29,994 nt of DNA from Bacilli bacterium (GTDB lineage: Bacteria > Bacillota_I > Bacilli_A > RFN20 > CAG-288). The stretch spans positions 1-29,994 of the forward strand of contig CAAFJQ010000089.1 of the NCBI GenBank assembly GCA_900763245.1, read 5' to 3'. Position 1 is the stretch's first letter; the number at the start of each line of letters is the position of its first letter. Both the position numbers and the translations under genes were made by a program. Under the pieces are notes generated by a model. That model was not told the origin of the DNA. It saw nothing but the letters and a program-made list of their open reading frames with translations, and did not search any database. Of the stretch, positions 1 through 7,922 are shown piece after piece.

Positions 1-147
1 GATCATCAAATCATCTGCGTTTCGGCCCACTTTTGTTACTTTTGCCCGTCCCTTAATGGTAAAATAGACACGCCAAAAGACGGGACTTGGTGGCATATCG
101 GTTACGCCGAGCCAAATTCCGGTACGATGCGCTTGGACTTCCTAGAC

Positions 148-1314
148 CTAGAAAAGCGGCCTGAGCGTCACATCCCTTGGCGGAATCATGGAGAGGTTCA
201 TTTTCTTCAGGAACTTTTCTCCGTAGGCCTCTGCGGCAACCATGCAGGGGCTTTTCCATTTCATGGATTCTCTTATGTATGAATTGACGTTCGAGAAGAT
301 ATCGTCCACTTTCTTCTGTGTCAGCCCGTCGAAGGAATGTCCTTTCGGGAAGACGTATCTGTAGAGTTCATGGTTCCTTTCGCAGCCGGCTTTGTCCGTC
401 GAGCAATAAGGCCTGGCAAAGAATACCTTTACCCTCGGGCTCAGCTTCTCGAGCGCCGATATGGAGGCGAATTCGACTCCGTTGTCGGTCACGAAAACGA
501 TCGGCCTGTCTCCGCCGATGCTTTTCAGGAGCAGCTTCGTGTGCTTCTTCAAAAAGGCATAGACCTCGTTCGAAGAATTTCCTCTGTCGTACAGATATCC
601 TTTCTGGAGTCTGGAATCCGCGTGGAATACCGTAAGGATGGCAAGCCTGTCTGTCGTCTTTCCCTCGACCGAATCCGTCTGTATTGTCACGGAATCTGGA
701 TTTTCGCTTATGAATTCCTTGTAGTCTCCGATCGTCCTGAGCGGCGTTCTTGTGTAATTCAGCGAGGATTTCAGCTTGGAATAGTCATATTTGTCCTTGT
801 TCTGGTATTTTTTCTTCCTTCTGAGATGGATGGCCTTCACGGTCGTGAATCCATGGTATACCCATCTCCTGATTGTCAGCGAAGAGACTTTCTGAAGGGC
901 CTCACTCAAATGCCATGCCGCCTCTATGCTCTGTCCTTTCTTTCCGACCAGGTCGCTGAGCTCGTCGTCGATCTCCTTGAAATCGTCCAGCTGAATCCTC
1001 GGACCGGAATTGGACAGATGCTTCCTTATTGATGCGTACTCCGCTGCTTCAGCTTCTTTGTAGATGTATTGAACCAGCATGCAGGCCGACCGCCTTTTGC
1101 AGGCGTTGCAGACGGAATACTTTTTTCTCAGAAGCGGGCAGGCCCCGTAATGGATGTCGCTTTCTATCTTGCACCTGTTGCGGATGATTTCGCGCATGAT
1201 GGTGCTTTTCGGAAGCTTCAGCTCCTTAGCGATGAACGTGAGATTCTTTCCCTGATTGAGAAGCAGGGCGATGTTCACTCTTTTGCATAAGTCCAGATGT
1301 TTGTACCCTTTCAT
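148..1314 (-). CDS. IS30-family DDE transposase
   Basis: The product (388 aa from the chosen start) cuts and joins the ends of its own insertion sequence. The N-terminal 50 residues form a helix-turn-helix of IS30 type, with the pattern YKHLDLCKRVNIALLL, then IAKELKLPKSTIMREI. A Cys-rich patch follows (CPLL...CNACKRRSAC). The catalytic core has the acidic triad: Asp in IQTDSVEG, Asp in FVTDNGVEF and Glu in DKAGCERNHELYRY. Length fits an intact IS30 transposase and no frameshift is seen. The frame is open to 1329, but GGAGGT lies 7 nt before the ATG at 1314, so that start is preferred. Identity as an IS30 transposase is secure; whether the element is still mobile depends on its unseen ends. 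Confidence 0.9.
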   Translation of the reverse strand: MKGYKHLDLCKRVNIALLLNQGKNLTFIAKELKLPKSTIMREIIRNRCKIESDIHYGACPLLRKKYSVCNACKRRSACMLVQYIYKEAEAAEYASIRKHLSNSGPRIQLDDFKEIDDELSDLVGKKGQSIEAAWHLSEALQKVSSLTIRRWVYHGFTTVKAIHLRRKKKYQNKDKYDYSKLKSSLNYTRTPLRTIGDYKEFISENPDSVTIQTDSVEGKTTDRLAILTVFHADSRLQKGYLYDRGNSSNEVYAFLKKHTKLLLKSIGGDRPIVFVTDNGVEFASISALEKLSPRVKVFFARPYCSTDKAGCERNHELYRYVFPKGHSFDGLTQKKVDDIFSNVNSYIRESMKWKSPCMVAAEAYGEKFLKKMNLSMIPPRDVTLRPLF

Positions 1315-1384
1315 TTTATGTACCTCCATGTATAGATGATAAAGGAAACTGCAGAAAATGGAACCGTTTTTCGGTCAAGCCGAT

Positions 1385-1414
1385 TTTTGTTTCAGTCCAT
1401 GGACTGAAACAAAA
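1385..1414. repeat. 30-bp perfect palindrome upstream of the transposase
   Basis: The two 15-base halves are exact reverse complements, centred on CCATGG, with outer arms TTTTGTTTCAG and CTGAAACAAAA. It lies 70 bp upstream of the transposase start. In RNA it would form a long stem, but an A-run rather than a U-run follows on both strands, so it is not a normal intrinsic terminator. A protein-binding site or cruciform is more likely. The half-sites TGTTTCA/TGAAACA resemble the arms of a parS site, but the spacing is 8 bp too wide. Confidence 0.85.
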
Positions 1415-1479
1415 GCAATCCCCTATAGGAGTTGCACTTCATTTGAAAAGTAATAAACTAATAAAGTTGAAAAAATCAT

Positions 1480-1508
1480 TTGACAAAACGCGAGGCTATC
1501 TTTATACT
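1480..1508 (+). promoter_or_regulatory. Sigma-A type promoter of the tRNA-Gln gene
   Basis: A perfect -35 box TTGACA (1480-1485) is separated by 17 bp from TATACT (1503-1508). The expected start near 1515 is 7 nt before the mature tRNA 5' end. Confidence 0.85.
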
Positions 1509-1521
1509 ATGTACTTGCCCT

Positions 1522-1596
1522 TGGGATATAGTCAAGCGGTAAGACAACGGTCTCTGAAACCGTGATGCCTTGGTTCGAATCCAAGTATCCCAGCCA
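1522..1596 (+). tRNA. tRNA-Gln, anticodon CUG, CCA encoded
   Basis: The 75 nt fold as a full cloverleaf. The acceptor stem is TGGGATA (1522-1528) with TATCCCA (1586-1592). The anticodon stem is ACGGT/ACCGT with loop CTCTGAA, giving anticodon CTG. The T arm is CTTGG-TTCGAAT-CCAAG. Discriminator G1593 and an encoded CCA (1594-1596) follow. A weak first acceptor pair and discriminator G are typical of tRNA-Gln. The gene stands alone with its own promoter and terminator. In organisms of this type Gln-tRNA(Gln) is usually made by GatCAB amidation, and those genes lie downstream at 6160-9359. Confidence 0.95.
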
Positions 1597-1606
1597 ATGG
1601 TAACTT

Positions 1607-1633
1607 CGGTCAAGCTCTGCTTGGCCGTTTTTT
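1607..1633 (+). terminator. Intrinsic terminator of tRNA-Gln
   Basis: A 9-bp stem (1607-1615 with 1619-1627, one G-U pair) with a TCT loop is followed directly by six T residues at 1628-1633. It begins 10 nt after the tRNA CCA. Confidence 0.85.
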
Positions 1634-1642
1634 GTTTCCTTT

Positions 1643-1667
1643 CTGGGATACTTGGAAAAAACCAAGG
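1643..1667 (-). repeat. Inverted copy of the tRNA-Gln 3' half
   Basis: CTGGGATACTTGGA at 1643-1656 is the exact reverse complement of tRNA bases 1580-1593. After AAA in place of the complement of CGAA, AACCAAGG at 1660-1667 is again the exact complement of 1568-1575. So 22 bases of a 25-26 base segment covering the T arm and 3' acceptor strand are repeated in inverse orientation, just beyond the tRNA terminator and before the pcrA promoter. Confidence 0.9.
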
Positions 1668-1683
1668 TGGGAATTCAAAGATA

Positions 1684-1702
1684 TTTCTTTCTTTGAAAGA
1701 AA
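1684..1702. repeat. Short inverted repeat upstream of the pcrA promoter
   Basis: TTTCTTTC and GAAAGAAA are exact complements separated by TTT, ending 18 bp before the pcrA -10 box. It could be an operator or chance in AT-rich DNA. It does not match the Firmicutes LexA box. Confidence 0.4.
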
Positions 1703-1716
1703 ACCATGCTGTTATT

Positions 1717-1725
1717 TGGTATAAT
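1717..1725 (+). promoter_or_regulatory. Extended -10 promoter of pcrA
   Basis: TGGTATAAT is a perfect -10 box with the TG extension. No good -35 lies at 16-18 bp. The predicted start near 1732 leaves a 5' leader of about 17 nt with only a weak GAAAG ribosome binding site. Confidence 0.6.
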
Positions 1726-1748
1726 TTTACCTGAAAGAATTTAACGAC

Positions 1749-4085
1749 ATGGATTTACAAAAAGAACTCAATCACAATCAATACCTTGCTGCCTCATCTT
1801 CCAGTCAGTATCTTAGAATCATCGCTGGTGCAGGCACGGGAAAAACTAGAACACTCACTTATCGTCTCGCTTATCAGATTCTCATCGGCACTGATCCTAG
1901 AAGGATGCTTGCCATTACTTTCACAAACAAAGCAGCCCATGAAATGGATACTCGTGTCGAAGCTTTGCTTCTGAAAGAGAATTTTCAGTGCAACGGAAAA
2001 CCGCTCATCTGCACCTTCCACGGTTTCTGCTATCGTTTTCTAAGAAGAGAAATCACGCATATCCCTGGATATACACAGACTTTCCAGATTGCGGGAGAGG
2101 ATGATACGGCACAGGTTTTCAAGGACATCTTTAGCAAGATGCCGAAAGGAAAAAGCAAAGAATTCATTCAGGCTGTCACGCATAAGATTTATTCTCTGAA
2201 GACAGACGGCGTATTTCCTGAAGAGGTTTCAAAGGACGTTGTTCCGTTAGACAGCATCTATACGTTTGATGAACTGATGCATGTCTATTCCACCTATCAA
2301 AGAAAATTGAAACTGCAGAACCTTTTGGATTTCGATGATCTTCTTATGCTCACTTTTTTTGTCATGGAGCATAATGCGGATGTCAGAGAGAGATGGAGAA
2401 AGAAATACGATGTCTTCCTCGTCGATGAATTCCAGGATACCAACTATCTTCAGTATCAGCTTGTTCGTCTCTTCATGTCAAGAAGCGCATCTTTGACAGT
2501 CGTCGGTGATCCTGACCAGACGATTTATACTTGGCGTGGCGCCAAGAACGAAATCATTAAGGAGCGTCTTAGCAAAGACTATCCGACATTGGAAACTGTC
2601 GTATTGGATGAAAACTATCGTTCTACGCAGTGCATTCTGGATGCTGCAAACAGACTCATTCATCATAACTCTGACCGTATCGATAAAAAACTTTTGGCTG
2701 CAAGCGGTGTAGTCGGTGACAAAGTCGAACTGATCCGCTCTAGAGACAGCGACAACGAAGCTTATCGCGTCGCTTATACGATTCGCAATTTGAATGAACA
2801 GCAGAATGTTCCCTATAGCGACATTGCAATCATCTATCGCTCCAACTATCTCTCCAACGCACTTGAAAAACAACTGACATTGTTCCGTATTCCTTATGAG
2901 ATCTATGGCGGCATGAAGTTCTATGAACGCGCTGAAATCAAGGATGCCCTCTCTTATCTTCGTCTAGCAATCAACCCCGATGATTTCTCATTCAGACGTG
3001 TTCTTACAGCTCCTACAAAAGGAATCGGAGAAGTCGCTTTGCAGCGCGCTGAAGAACTCAAGAGCACCTTAGGGGAAGAAACTCCTTATCTTACGATTTT
3101 CAGAGACCATCAGGATGTTTTAGGACTGAACAGAAGAAGCACGGCTGCCTTGAAAGTGTTCTATCAGGCATTTGATCGTTTCACAAATGCGATCAAAACG
3201 GCAAAGAGCGGTGATGAAACCCTTTTGGCCATACAGAATTATTTCAACGAGACAGGTTTCTTGGAATATGTCCATAATGAAGACAAGAAACTGCAGGAAA
3301 AGCTTTCTTATACAGCTGCTTCCTCCGTCTGCAAATCAGACAACGTTCTGGAATTGCAGAGAACAATCTCTCAGTTCTTTTCTCAGGATATGCTGGATGA
3401 GGATGGCAATCCCAAGACTCCGTCTTTGGAAGATTTCCTTCTTGAAGTCTCTCTGCAGTCTGATCAGGATCAGATGGCAGATGTCGCCAAAGTCTCTTTG
3501 ATGACAGGACATGTTTCTAAAGGTCTTGAATTCCCTTATGTCTTCATAACAGGCCTCAACCAGATGATTTTCCCGACCACACACGCGCTTCAGGACTTTT
3601 CCAAAAATGCGATCGAAGAGGAAAGAAGACTGATGTACGTCTGTATGACAAGAGCGAAGAAGAAACTGTATCTTTCCACTTTCGGAGGACCGAATTATCG
3701 AAACGGAACAGATTACACCCCATCTATTTTCTTAGCGGAAGTGTTTGAGAAGATACCGACTGACCAAGCTTCACAGCCTAAACCTCAAGAAAGACCCTAT
3801 CATAATTACAACGCATACAAAGGTGCTCATCGTCCCTCTTTAAGAGACAATATCGGTGGAAATGTCAACGATTTCCTAAAGAAGTCGGCAAAGAGCAGCG
3901 ATGAAGATGGCTCAAAAGATACTTATCAGGTCGGAGACAAAGTCGTCCATACCAGCTATGGAATCGGAAAGGTGACTTTTGTCTATCCTGACGGAAAGAT
4001 TTCAGTAGAATTCAATCAGCCTTATGGAACCAAGAAACTTGTACCTGGCTTCAAGGCATTCAGAAAAATGAAGGAGGGAGAATAA
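1749..4085 (+). CDS. pcrA: ATP-dependent DNA helicase PcrA (UvrD/Rep family)
   Basis: This is a 778-aa superfamily 1A 3'-5' DNA helicase that acts in repair, replication and removal of stalled RNA polymerase. Visible motifs are Walker A GAGTGKT at residues 27-33, Walker B VDEFQD near 222-227, motif III GDPDQTIYTWRGAK, NYRS (motif IV), HVSKGLEFPYVFITGL (motif V) and RLMYVCMTRAKKKLY (motif VI). The last 50 residues (YQVGDKVVHTSYGIGKV) form the Tudor-like domain by which PcrA binds RNA polymerase, separating it from Rep-only relatives. Length is slightly above B. subtilis PcrA (about 740). Its TAA overlaps the ligA ATG by one base, so the two are translationally coupled. The order pcrA-ligA is conserved in Bacilli; pcrB and camS are not here. 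Confidence 0.97.
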   Translation: MDLQKELNHNQYLAASSSSQYLRIIAGAGTGKTRTLTYRLAYQILIGTDPRRMLAITFTNKAAHEMDTRVEALLLKENFQCNGKPLICTFHGFCYRFLRREITHIPGYTQTFQIAGEDDTAQVFKDIFSKMPKGKSKEFIQAVTHKIYSLKTDGVFPEEVSKDVVPLDSIYTFDELMHVYSTYQRKLKLQNLLDFDDLLMLTFFVMEHNADVRERWRKKYDVFLVDEFQDTNYLQYQLVRLFMSRSASLTVVGDPDQTIYTWRGAKNEIIKERLSKDYPTLETVVLDENYRSTQCILDAANRLIHHNSDRIDKKLLAASGVVGDKVELIRSRDSDNEAYRVAYTIRNLNEQQNVPYSDIAIIYRSNYLSNALEKQLTLFRIPYEIYGGMKFYERAEIKDALSYLRLAINPDDFSFRRVLTAPTKGIGEVALQRAEELKSTLGEETPYLTIFRDHQDVLGLNRRSTAALKVFYQAFDRFTNAIKTAKSGDETLLAIQNYFNETGFLEYVHNEDKKLQEKLSYTAASSVCKSDNVLELQRTISQFFSQDMLDEDGNPKTPSLEDFLLEVSLQSDQDQMADVAKVSLMTGHVSKGLEFPYVFITGLNQMIFPTTHALQDFSKNAIEEERRLMYVCMTRAKKKLYLSTFGGPNYRNGTDYTPSIFLAEVFEKIPTDQASQPKPQERPYHNYNAYKGAHRPSLRDNIGGNVNDFLKKSAKSSDEDGSKDTYQVGDKVVHTSYGIGKVTFVYPDGKISVEFNQPYGTKKLVPGFKAFRKMKEGE

Positions 4086-6106
4086 TGGAAGTCATCGATA
4101 AAGAAAAAGAACGTGTCAAAGAACTGACAGATCTGCTCAATAGATACAACTATGAGTATTATGTTCTTTCACAGCCGACTGTAACGGATGCAGAGTATGA
4201 CACATTGATGGAAGAACTTCAGCTTTTGGAAAACAAAAGACCAGATCTGAAAGACCGCCTTTCTCCGACAAGCCGTGTCGGAGGCGGTGTTCTTGATTCC
4301 TTCAAAAAGATCACACACAAGAAATATATGCTTTCCATCGCTGATGTCTTCAACGAGGATGAACTTTATTCGTTTGATGAAAGCATCAGAAAAGCGACCG
4401 GACTGAAGAAGGTCGAATATATGTGCGAAGTCAAAATCGATGGATTGTCCTGTTCTCTTGTTTATGAAAACGGAGATCTGATCTCCGCTTCTACCCGCGG
4501 AGACGGAACAGTCGGTGAGGATGTCACTGACAATGTCATGACAATCCCATCTGTTCCTCTTCACATTTCCGACAAAAGAGATATCGAAATCCGCGGTGAA
4601 GTCTATATGCCGAAAAAATCCTTTGAGATGCTCAATAAGCAAAGAGCAGAAAAGGGCGAACCGTTGTTTGCAAATGCGAGAAATGCGGCTTCCGGTTCAT
4701 TGAAGAATCTCGATTCCCGCATCACTGCAAAAAGAAAGCTTGACGCCTGGTGGTATTACGTTCCCGATGCTCTTGAATTAGGAATGAAAAAGCATTCCGA
4801 AGCCTTGGAGTTTGCCGCTTCTTTGGGATTCAGAACAAATCCGGAAAGAAGGTTAGTCCACGGCATTGAAGAAGTGATCGCCTATATGCACGAATATCAT
4901 GAGAAGAGACCGACTCTTGACTATGATATCGATGGACTGGTCATTAAGGTCAATGATATGACGCTCTATGATACAATCGGCTATACGATGAAGACGCCGA
5001 AGTGGGAAATCGCCTATAAATTCCCACCGGAAGAACAGATCACGAAAGTCGAGGATATCGAAATCTCTGTCGGCAGAACAGGAAGAGTCGCTCCGACTGC
5101 TGTCCTTGCTCCTGTCAGAGTCGCAGGAAGTCTGATCTCCAGAGCAACATTGAATAACGAAGACTTCATCAAGGGAAAAGATATCCGCATCGGAGACTAC
5201 GTCTCTCTTCATAAAGCAGGAGACGTCATTCCGGAAGTTGAGAAAGTCATTTTAGAGAGAAGAACAAAAGATTTAAAGCCTTATACATTCCCTGAAGAGT
5301 GCCCGTATTGTCATGAGAAGCTTGAGAGAATTCAGGGTCAGACCTATTGTGTCAACGACAACTGCCCTTCCAGAAAGATCAACAACCTGATCTTCTTTGC
5401 TTCGAAGCAAGGCATGGATATCGATGGCCTTGGCGAAAAGCTTGTCGAATCCTTGTTCAATGAATCCTTGGTGAAGGATGTTTCTGATTTCTATACTCTT
5501 CATGAGCATGAAGAAGAGCTCATGATGATGGATGGCATTGGCAAGAAAACCTGTGAGTCTTTGTTCAAGGCGATTGAAAAATCCAAGAAGAACGATTTCT
5601 ATATGCTTCTTTGTGGACTTGCCATTCCTCTTGTCGGCAAGAAGACAGCCATCATCCTAGCTGATCATTTCATCGATATGGATCATCTTATGGCCGCAAA
5701 AGTTGAAGAACTCTCTTCGCTTTCCGATGTCGGTCAGATTACAGCTGAGAAGATTGTCTCCTACTTCCAGGACGAAGGCAATAAAGCCTTGATTGAAAAA
5801 CTCCGCAGTTACGGATTGAACTTTGCTCTTCTTCATCCCATTGTCGAAGCGAAGGACAACTATTTCAAGGGAAAGAAATTCGTTCTCACCGGAACGATAT
5901 CCGTCCCTAGAGATGTGATGACCAAGAGAATCGAAAACCTGGGCGGAAAATCATCTTCCAGCGTATCCAAGGCAACAGACTTTGTCCTTGCCGGAGAAGC
6001 TGCAGGAAGCAAACTCACTAAGGCGGAAGCACTTCACGTAAAAGTGTTTACGGAAGAAGAGATACTTCCTCTTCTTGAAGAAGCTGAGAAGGCGCAGAAC
6101 GAATAA
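4085..6106 (+). CDS. ligA: NAD+-dependent DNA ligase LigA
   Basis: LigA (673 aa, the usual size) seals nicks in DNA during replication and repair using NAD+. The adenylation lysine is in KIDG at residues 117-120. Before it is the NAD+-binding Ia region (YYVLSQPTVTDAEYD, about 26-39). An OB fold follows, then a four-cysteine zinc finger (CPYC...CVNDNC, near 400-425), helix-hairpin-helix repeats and a C-terminal BRCT domain (FKGKKFVLTG onward, about 593-668). A strong AAGGAGGGAG ribosome site ends just before the ATG. The gene overlaps the pcrA stop by one base, so both probably sit on one transcript. No missing residue was noticed. Confidence 0.97.
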   Translation: MEVIDKEKERVKELTDLLNRYNYEYYVLSQPTVTDAEYDTLMEELQLLENKRPDLKDRLSPTSRVGGGVLDSFKKITHKKYMLSIADVFNEDELYSFDESIRKATGLKKVEYMCEVKIDGLSCSLVYENGDLISASTRGDGTVGEDVTDNVMTIPSVPLHISDKRDIEIRGEVYMPKKSFEMLNKQRAEKGEPLFANARNAASGSLKNLDSRITAKRKLDAWWYYVPDALELGMKKHSEALEFAASLGFRTNPERRLVHGIEEVIAYMHEYHEKRPTLDYDIDGLVIKVNDMTLYDTIGYTMKTPKWEIAYKFPPEEQITKVEDIEISVGRTGRVAPTAVLAPVRVAGSLISRATLNNEDFIKGKDIRIGDYVSLHKAGDVIPEVEKVILERRTKDLKPYTFPEECPYCHEKLERIQGQTYCVNDNCPSRKINNLIFFASKQGMDIDGLGEKLVESLFNESLVKDVSDFYTLHEHEEELMMMDGIGKKTCESLFKAIEKSKKNDFYMLLCGLAIPLVGKKTAIILADHFIDMDHLMAAKVEELSSLSDVGQITAEKIVSYFQDEGNKALIEKLRSYGLNFALLHPIVEAKDNYFKGKKFVLTGTISVPRDVMTKRIENLGGKSSSSVSKATDFVLAGEAAGSKLTKAEALHVKVFTEEEILPLLEEAEKAQNE

Positions 6107-6132
6107 TTTAATTCTTTTAAGAGATATTGAGA

Positions 6133-6138
6133 TATAAT
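6133..6138 (+). promoter_or_regulatory. Probable -10 box of the gatCAB operon
   Basis: TATAAT sits 22 nt before the gatC start, inside the 53-bp gap after ligA. The -35 region is weak (AT-rich, no close match to TTGACA), so strength is uncertain and read-through from ligA is possible. Confidence 0.5.
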
Positions 6139-6159
6139 AAAGTGTTTTGAGGTAAAAAT

Positions 6160-6480
6160 ATGATAAAGGTTACAAAAGAAGTGATTGAACAATGCGCTGA
6201 AAATATGATGTTCAAGCTCAATCCCGGCCAGGCAGAACTCATCTATGAAGAGTTCTCTACCGTCCTTGCCCAGATTGATTTCCTCTCTTCCATCCCCGGT
6301 GTCGATGATGCCGAAGAGATGACATTCCCCTATAGTGAACATCAGAAGATTCTCAGAGCCGATAAGCCCAGCAAGCCTTTAAAGCCGGCAGATGCTTTGA
6401 AGAACTGCAATAGCAAACTTGGAACCCAGGTTCGCTTACCGAAAGTTGTAGGTAATAAAAATGACCAAGTGGATGAATAA
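6160..6480 (+). CDS. gatC: Asp/Glu-tRNA amidotransferase subunit C
   Basis: GatC (106 aa) is the small subunit that stabilises GatA-GatB in the GatCAB complex, which turns misacylated Glu-tRNA(Gln) (and in many species Asp-tRNA(Asn)) into the correct amide form. The protein has the family layout: an N-terminal helix (VTKEVIEQCAENMMFKLNPGQ), a helix with FSTVLAQIDFLSSI, a loop with acidic residues and an extended C-terminal part ending near VRLPKVVGN. GAGGT at 6149-6153 supports the ATG. It is first in an operon: gatA begins 20 nt before the gatC stop. Sequence conservation in GatC is low, so the call leans on context, which is decisive. Confidence 0.93.
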   Translation: MIKVTKEVIEQCAENMMFKLNPGQAELIYEEFSTVLAQIDFLSSIPGVDDAEEMTFPYSEHQKILRADKPSKPLKPADALKNCNSKLGTQVRLPKVVGNKNDQVDE

Positions 6481-7921
6481 AACAATTTCCGAGCTCCATG
6501 AAGCTCTTGTGAAAAAGGAAGTCACTCCTTTAGAATTAGTCGAAGAGGCTATTTCTCTCGTCGAAAAAGATGACTGCAATGCTTTCGAAGCTACCTGCTT
6601 TGACAAAGCAAGAGAAGAAGCAAAGAAGATTACGGATATCAAAGAGGACGAATATCTCAAAGGCATTCCGTATCTTTGCAAGGACAATTATTCGACCAAG
6701 GGTGTTGAGACTGCAGCAAGCTCCAACATCCTCAATGGTTATGTCCCACTTTATGATGCGACTGTCGTCTCCAAGCTTTCCCGTGCCGGCATGCTCATGA
6801 TCGCTCATACCACCATGGACGAACTCGCTATGGGCGGAACAGGTACGACCGGAAGAAAAGGCGTCACCTGCAACCCGTATGATCACACTAGAATCGCAGG
6901 CGGTTCTTCCTGCGGCTCTGCTGCCGCTTTGGCAGAAGGCATCGCACCTTTCGCTTTAGGAAGCGATACAGGAGACTCTGTCAGAAAACCGGCTTCCCAT
7001 ACAGGACTTGTCGGTTTCAAGCCGACCTGGGGCCGTATTTCCCGTTTTGGTCTTTTCCCGTTTGCTCCTAGCCTTGATACCGTTGCTTATTTCACCAAGG
7101 ATGTCTTGGATAGCGCATATGTTCTTTCCTGCCTTGCCGGTCATGACAGCAAGGATATGTCCTCTTCTTATCGCAAGAAGGAAAAATATCAGAATTATGT
7201 CTTATCTCATCGTTCCTTCAAGAGAGTCGGTTATTTCAAGGCCGTCCTTGATGCGATGAAGGATGATGAGATCAAAGCTTCTTTCCTCGCTTTATTGGAA
7301 AAGCTTAAGAATGCCGGATATGAAGTTATCGAATACGATTATCCTGTCGCACTTCTCGATGCTCTTTATCCTACTTATATGATCATCTCCTGTGCTGAAG
7401 CAACCAGTAATGATGCCAATCTCGATGGCGTTCGTTTTGGTCCTGCTGCAGTCGATAATCCTAAGACTTACAAAGAATACATGACAGAATGTAGAAGCAA
7501 AGGCTTCTCCAATCTCATCAAGAGACGTTTTGTCATCGGTTCCTTCTCGCTTTTGAGCGAAAATCAGAACGAGATGTTCAACCGCGCCCAGAAGGCAAGA
7601 AGACTCATCGTCAACAAGATGAATGAGTTCTTCGATTCTATCGATTATCTCATCTCTCCTGCTGCCTTCTCTATTCCTAAGAAAATCGATGAATTATCTA
7701 CCGCTTGGTCTGTCCATCCGGATTTCCTCGATAACATTCTCACTATCGGAAACTTCGGCGGATATCCTAGCCTTACTCTTCCGATGTGCAAAGTCGATGG
7801 TCTTCCTGTCGGTGTCAATATCACCGGCAGAGTCTTTGAAGACGGCGCACTACTCGCATTAGGAAAAGACATCGAAGACATGACAGGACTGAAAAACCTG
7901 ATTGCAAAGGAGGAAAAGTAA
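6461..7921 (+). CDS. gatA: Asp/Glu-tRNA amidotransferase subunit A (amidase)
   Basis: GatA (486 aa) is the glutaminase that releases ammonia for the GatB transamidation site. It is an amidase-signature protein with a Ser-cisSer-Lys triad. By spacing against the well-studied triad K79-S154-S178 the residues here are K74 (in LCKDNY), S149 (in GGSSCGS) and nucleophile S173. The signature reads ALGSDTGDSVRKPAS, with Asp172 where most GatA proteins have Gly in DTGGS, and Cys151 where GSSGGS is usual. The start at 6461 has TAGGT about 8 nt upstream and overlaps gatC by 20 nt. The overlap implies coupled translation, as expected for complex subunits. Length is normal and the reading frame is intact. 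Confidence 0.96.
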   Translation: MTKWMNKTISELHEALVKKEVTPLELVEEAISLVEKDDCNAFEATCFDKAREEAKKITDIKEDEYLKGIPYLCKDNYSTKGVETAASSNILNGYVPLYDATVVSKLSRAGMLMIAHTTMDELAMGGTGTTGRKGVTCNPYDHTRIAGGSSCGSAAALAEGIAPFALGSDTGDSVRKPASHTGLVGFKPTWGRISRFGLFPFAPSLDTVAYFTKDVLDSAYVLSCLAGHDSKDMSSSYRKKEKYQNYVLSHRSFKRVGYFKAVLDAMKDDEIKASFLALLEKLKNAGYEVIEYDYPVALLDALYPTYMIISCAEATSNDANLDGVRFGPAAVDNPKTYKEYMTECRSKGFSNLIKRRFVIGSFSLLSENQNEMFNRAQKARRLIVNKMNEFFDSIDYLISPAAFSIPKKIDELSTAWSVHPDFLDNILTIGNFGGYPSLTLPMCKVDGLPVGVNITGRVFEDGALLALGKDIEDMTGLKNLIAKEEK

Positions 7922-7922
7922 A

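Larger units (their letters stand above)
1..1460 (-). mobile_element. IS30-family insertion sequence, ends not securely defined
   Basis: This segment holds one IS30-type transposase gene and its flanks. Its base composition (many CG, GCC and TCG codons) is visibly more GC-rich than the genes from 1749 on, which suggests horizontal arrival. I could not find a long terminal inverted repeat. The best candidate is a short match, about 11 of 12 bases, between 33-44 and the complement of 1446-1457, around TTACTTTT. The left end may instead lie outside the window. The 147 bases left of the transposase stop contain no other gene I can support. The right limit is placed where AT-rich DNA and the tRNA promoter begin. 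Confidence 0.5.

Noticed and set aside
337..1032. 231-aa plus-strand open frame across the IS
   Set aside because: It is antisense to the clear IS30 transposase, has no recognisable domain and no ribosome site; it results from the GC-rich codons of the true gene.
6107..6159. T-box leader before gatCAB
   Set aside because: The 53-bp gap is too short and lacks the T-box sequence.
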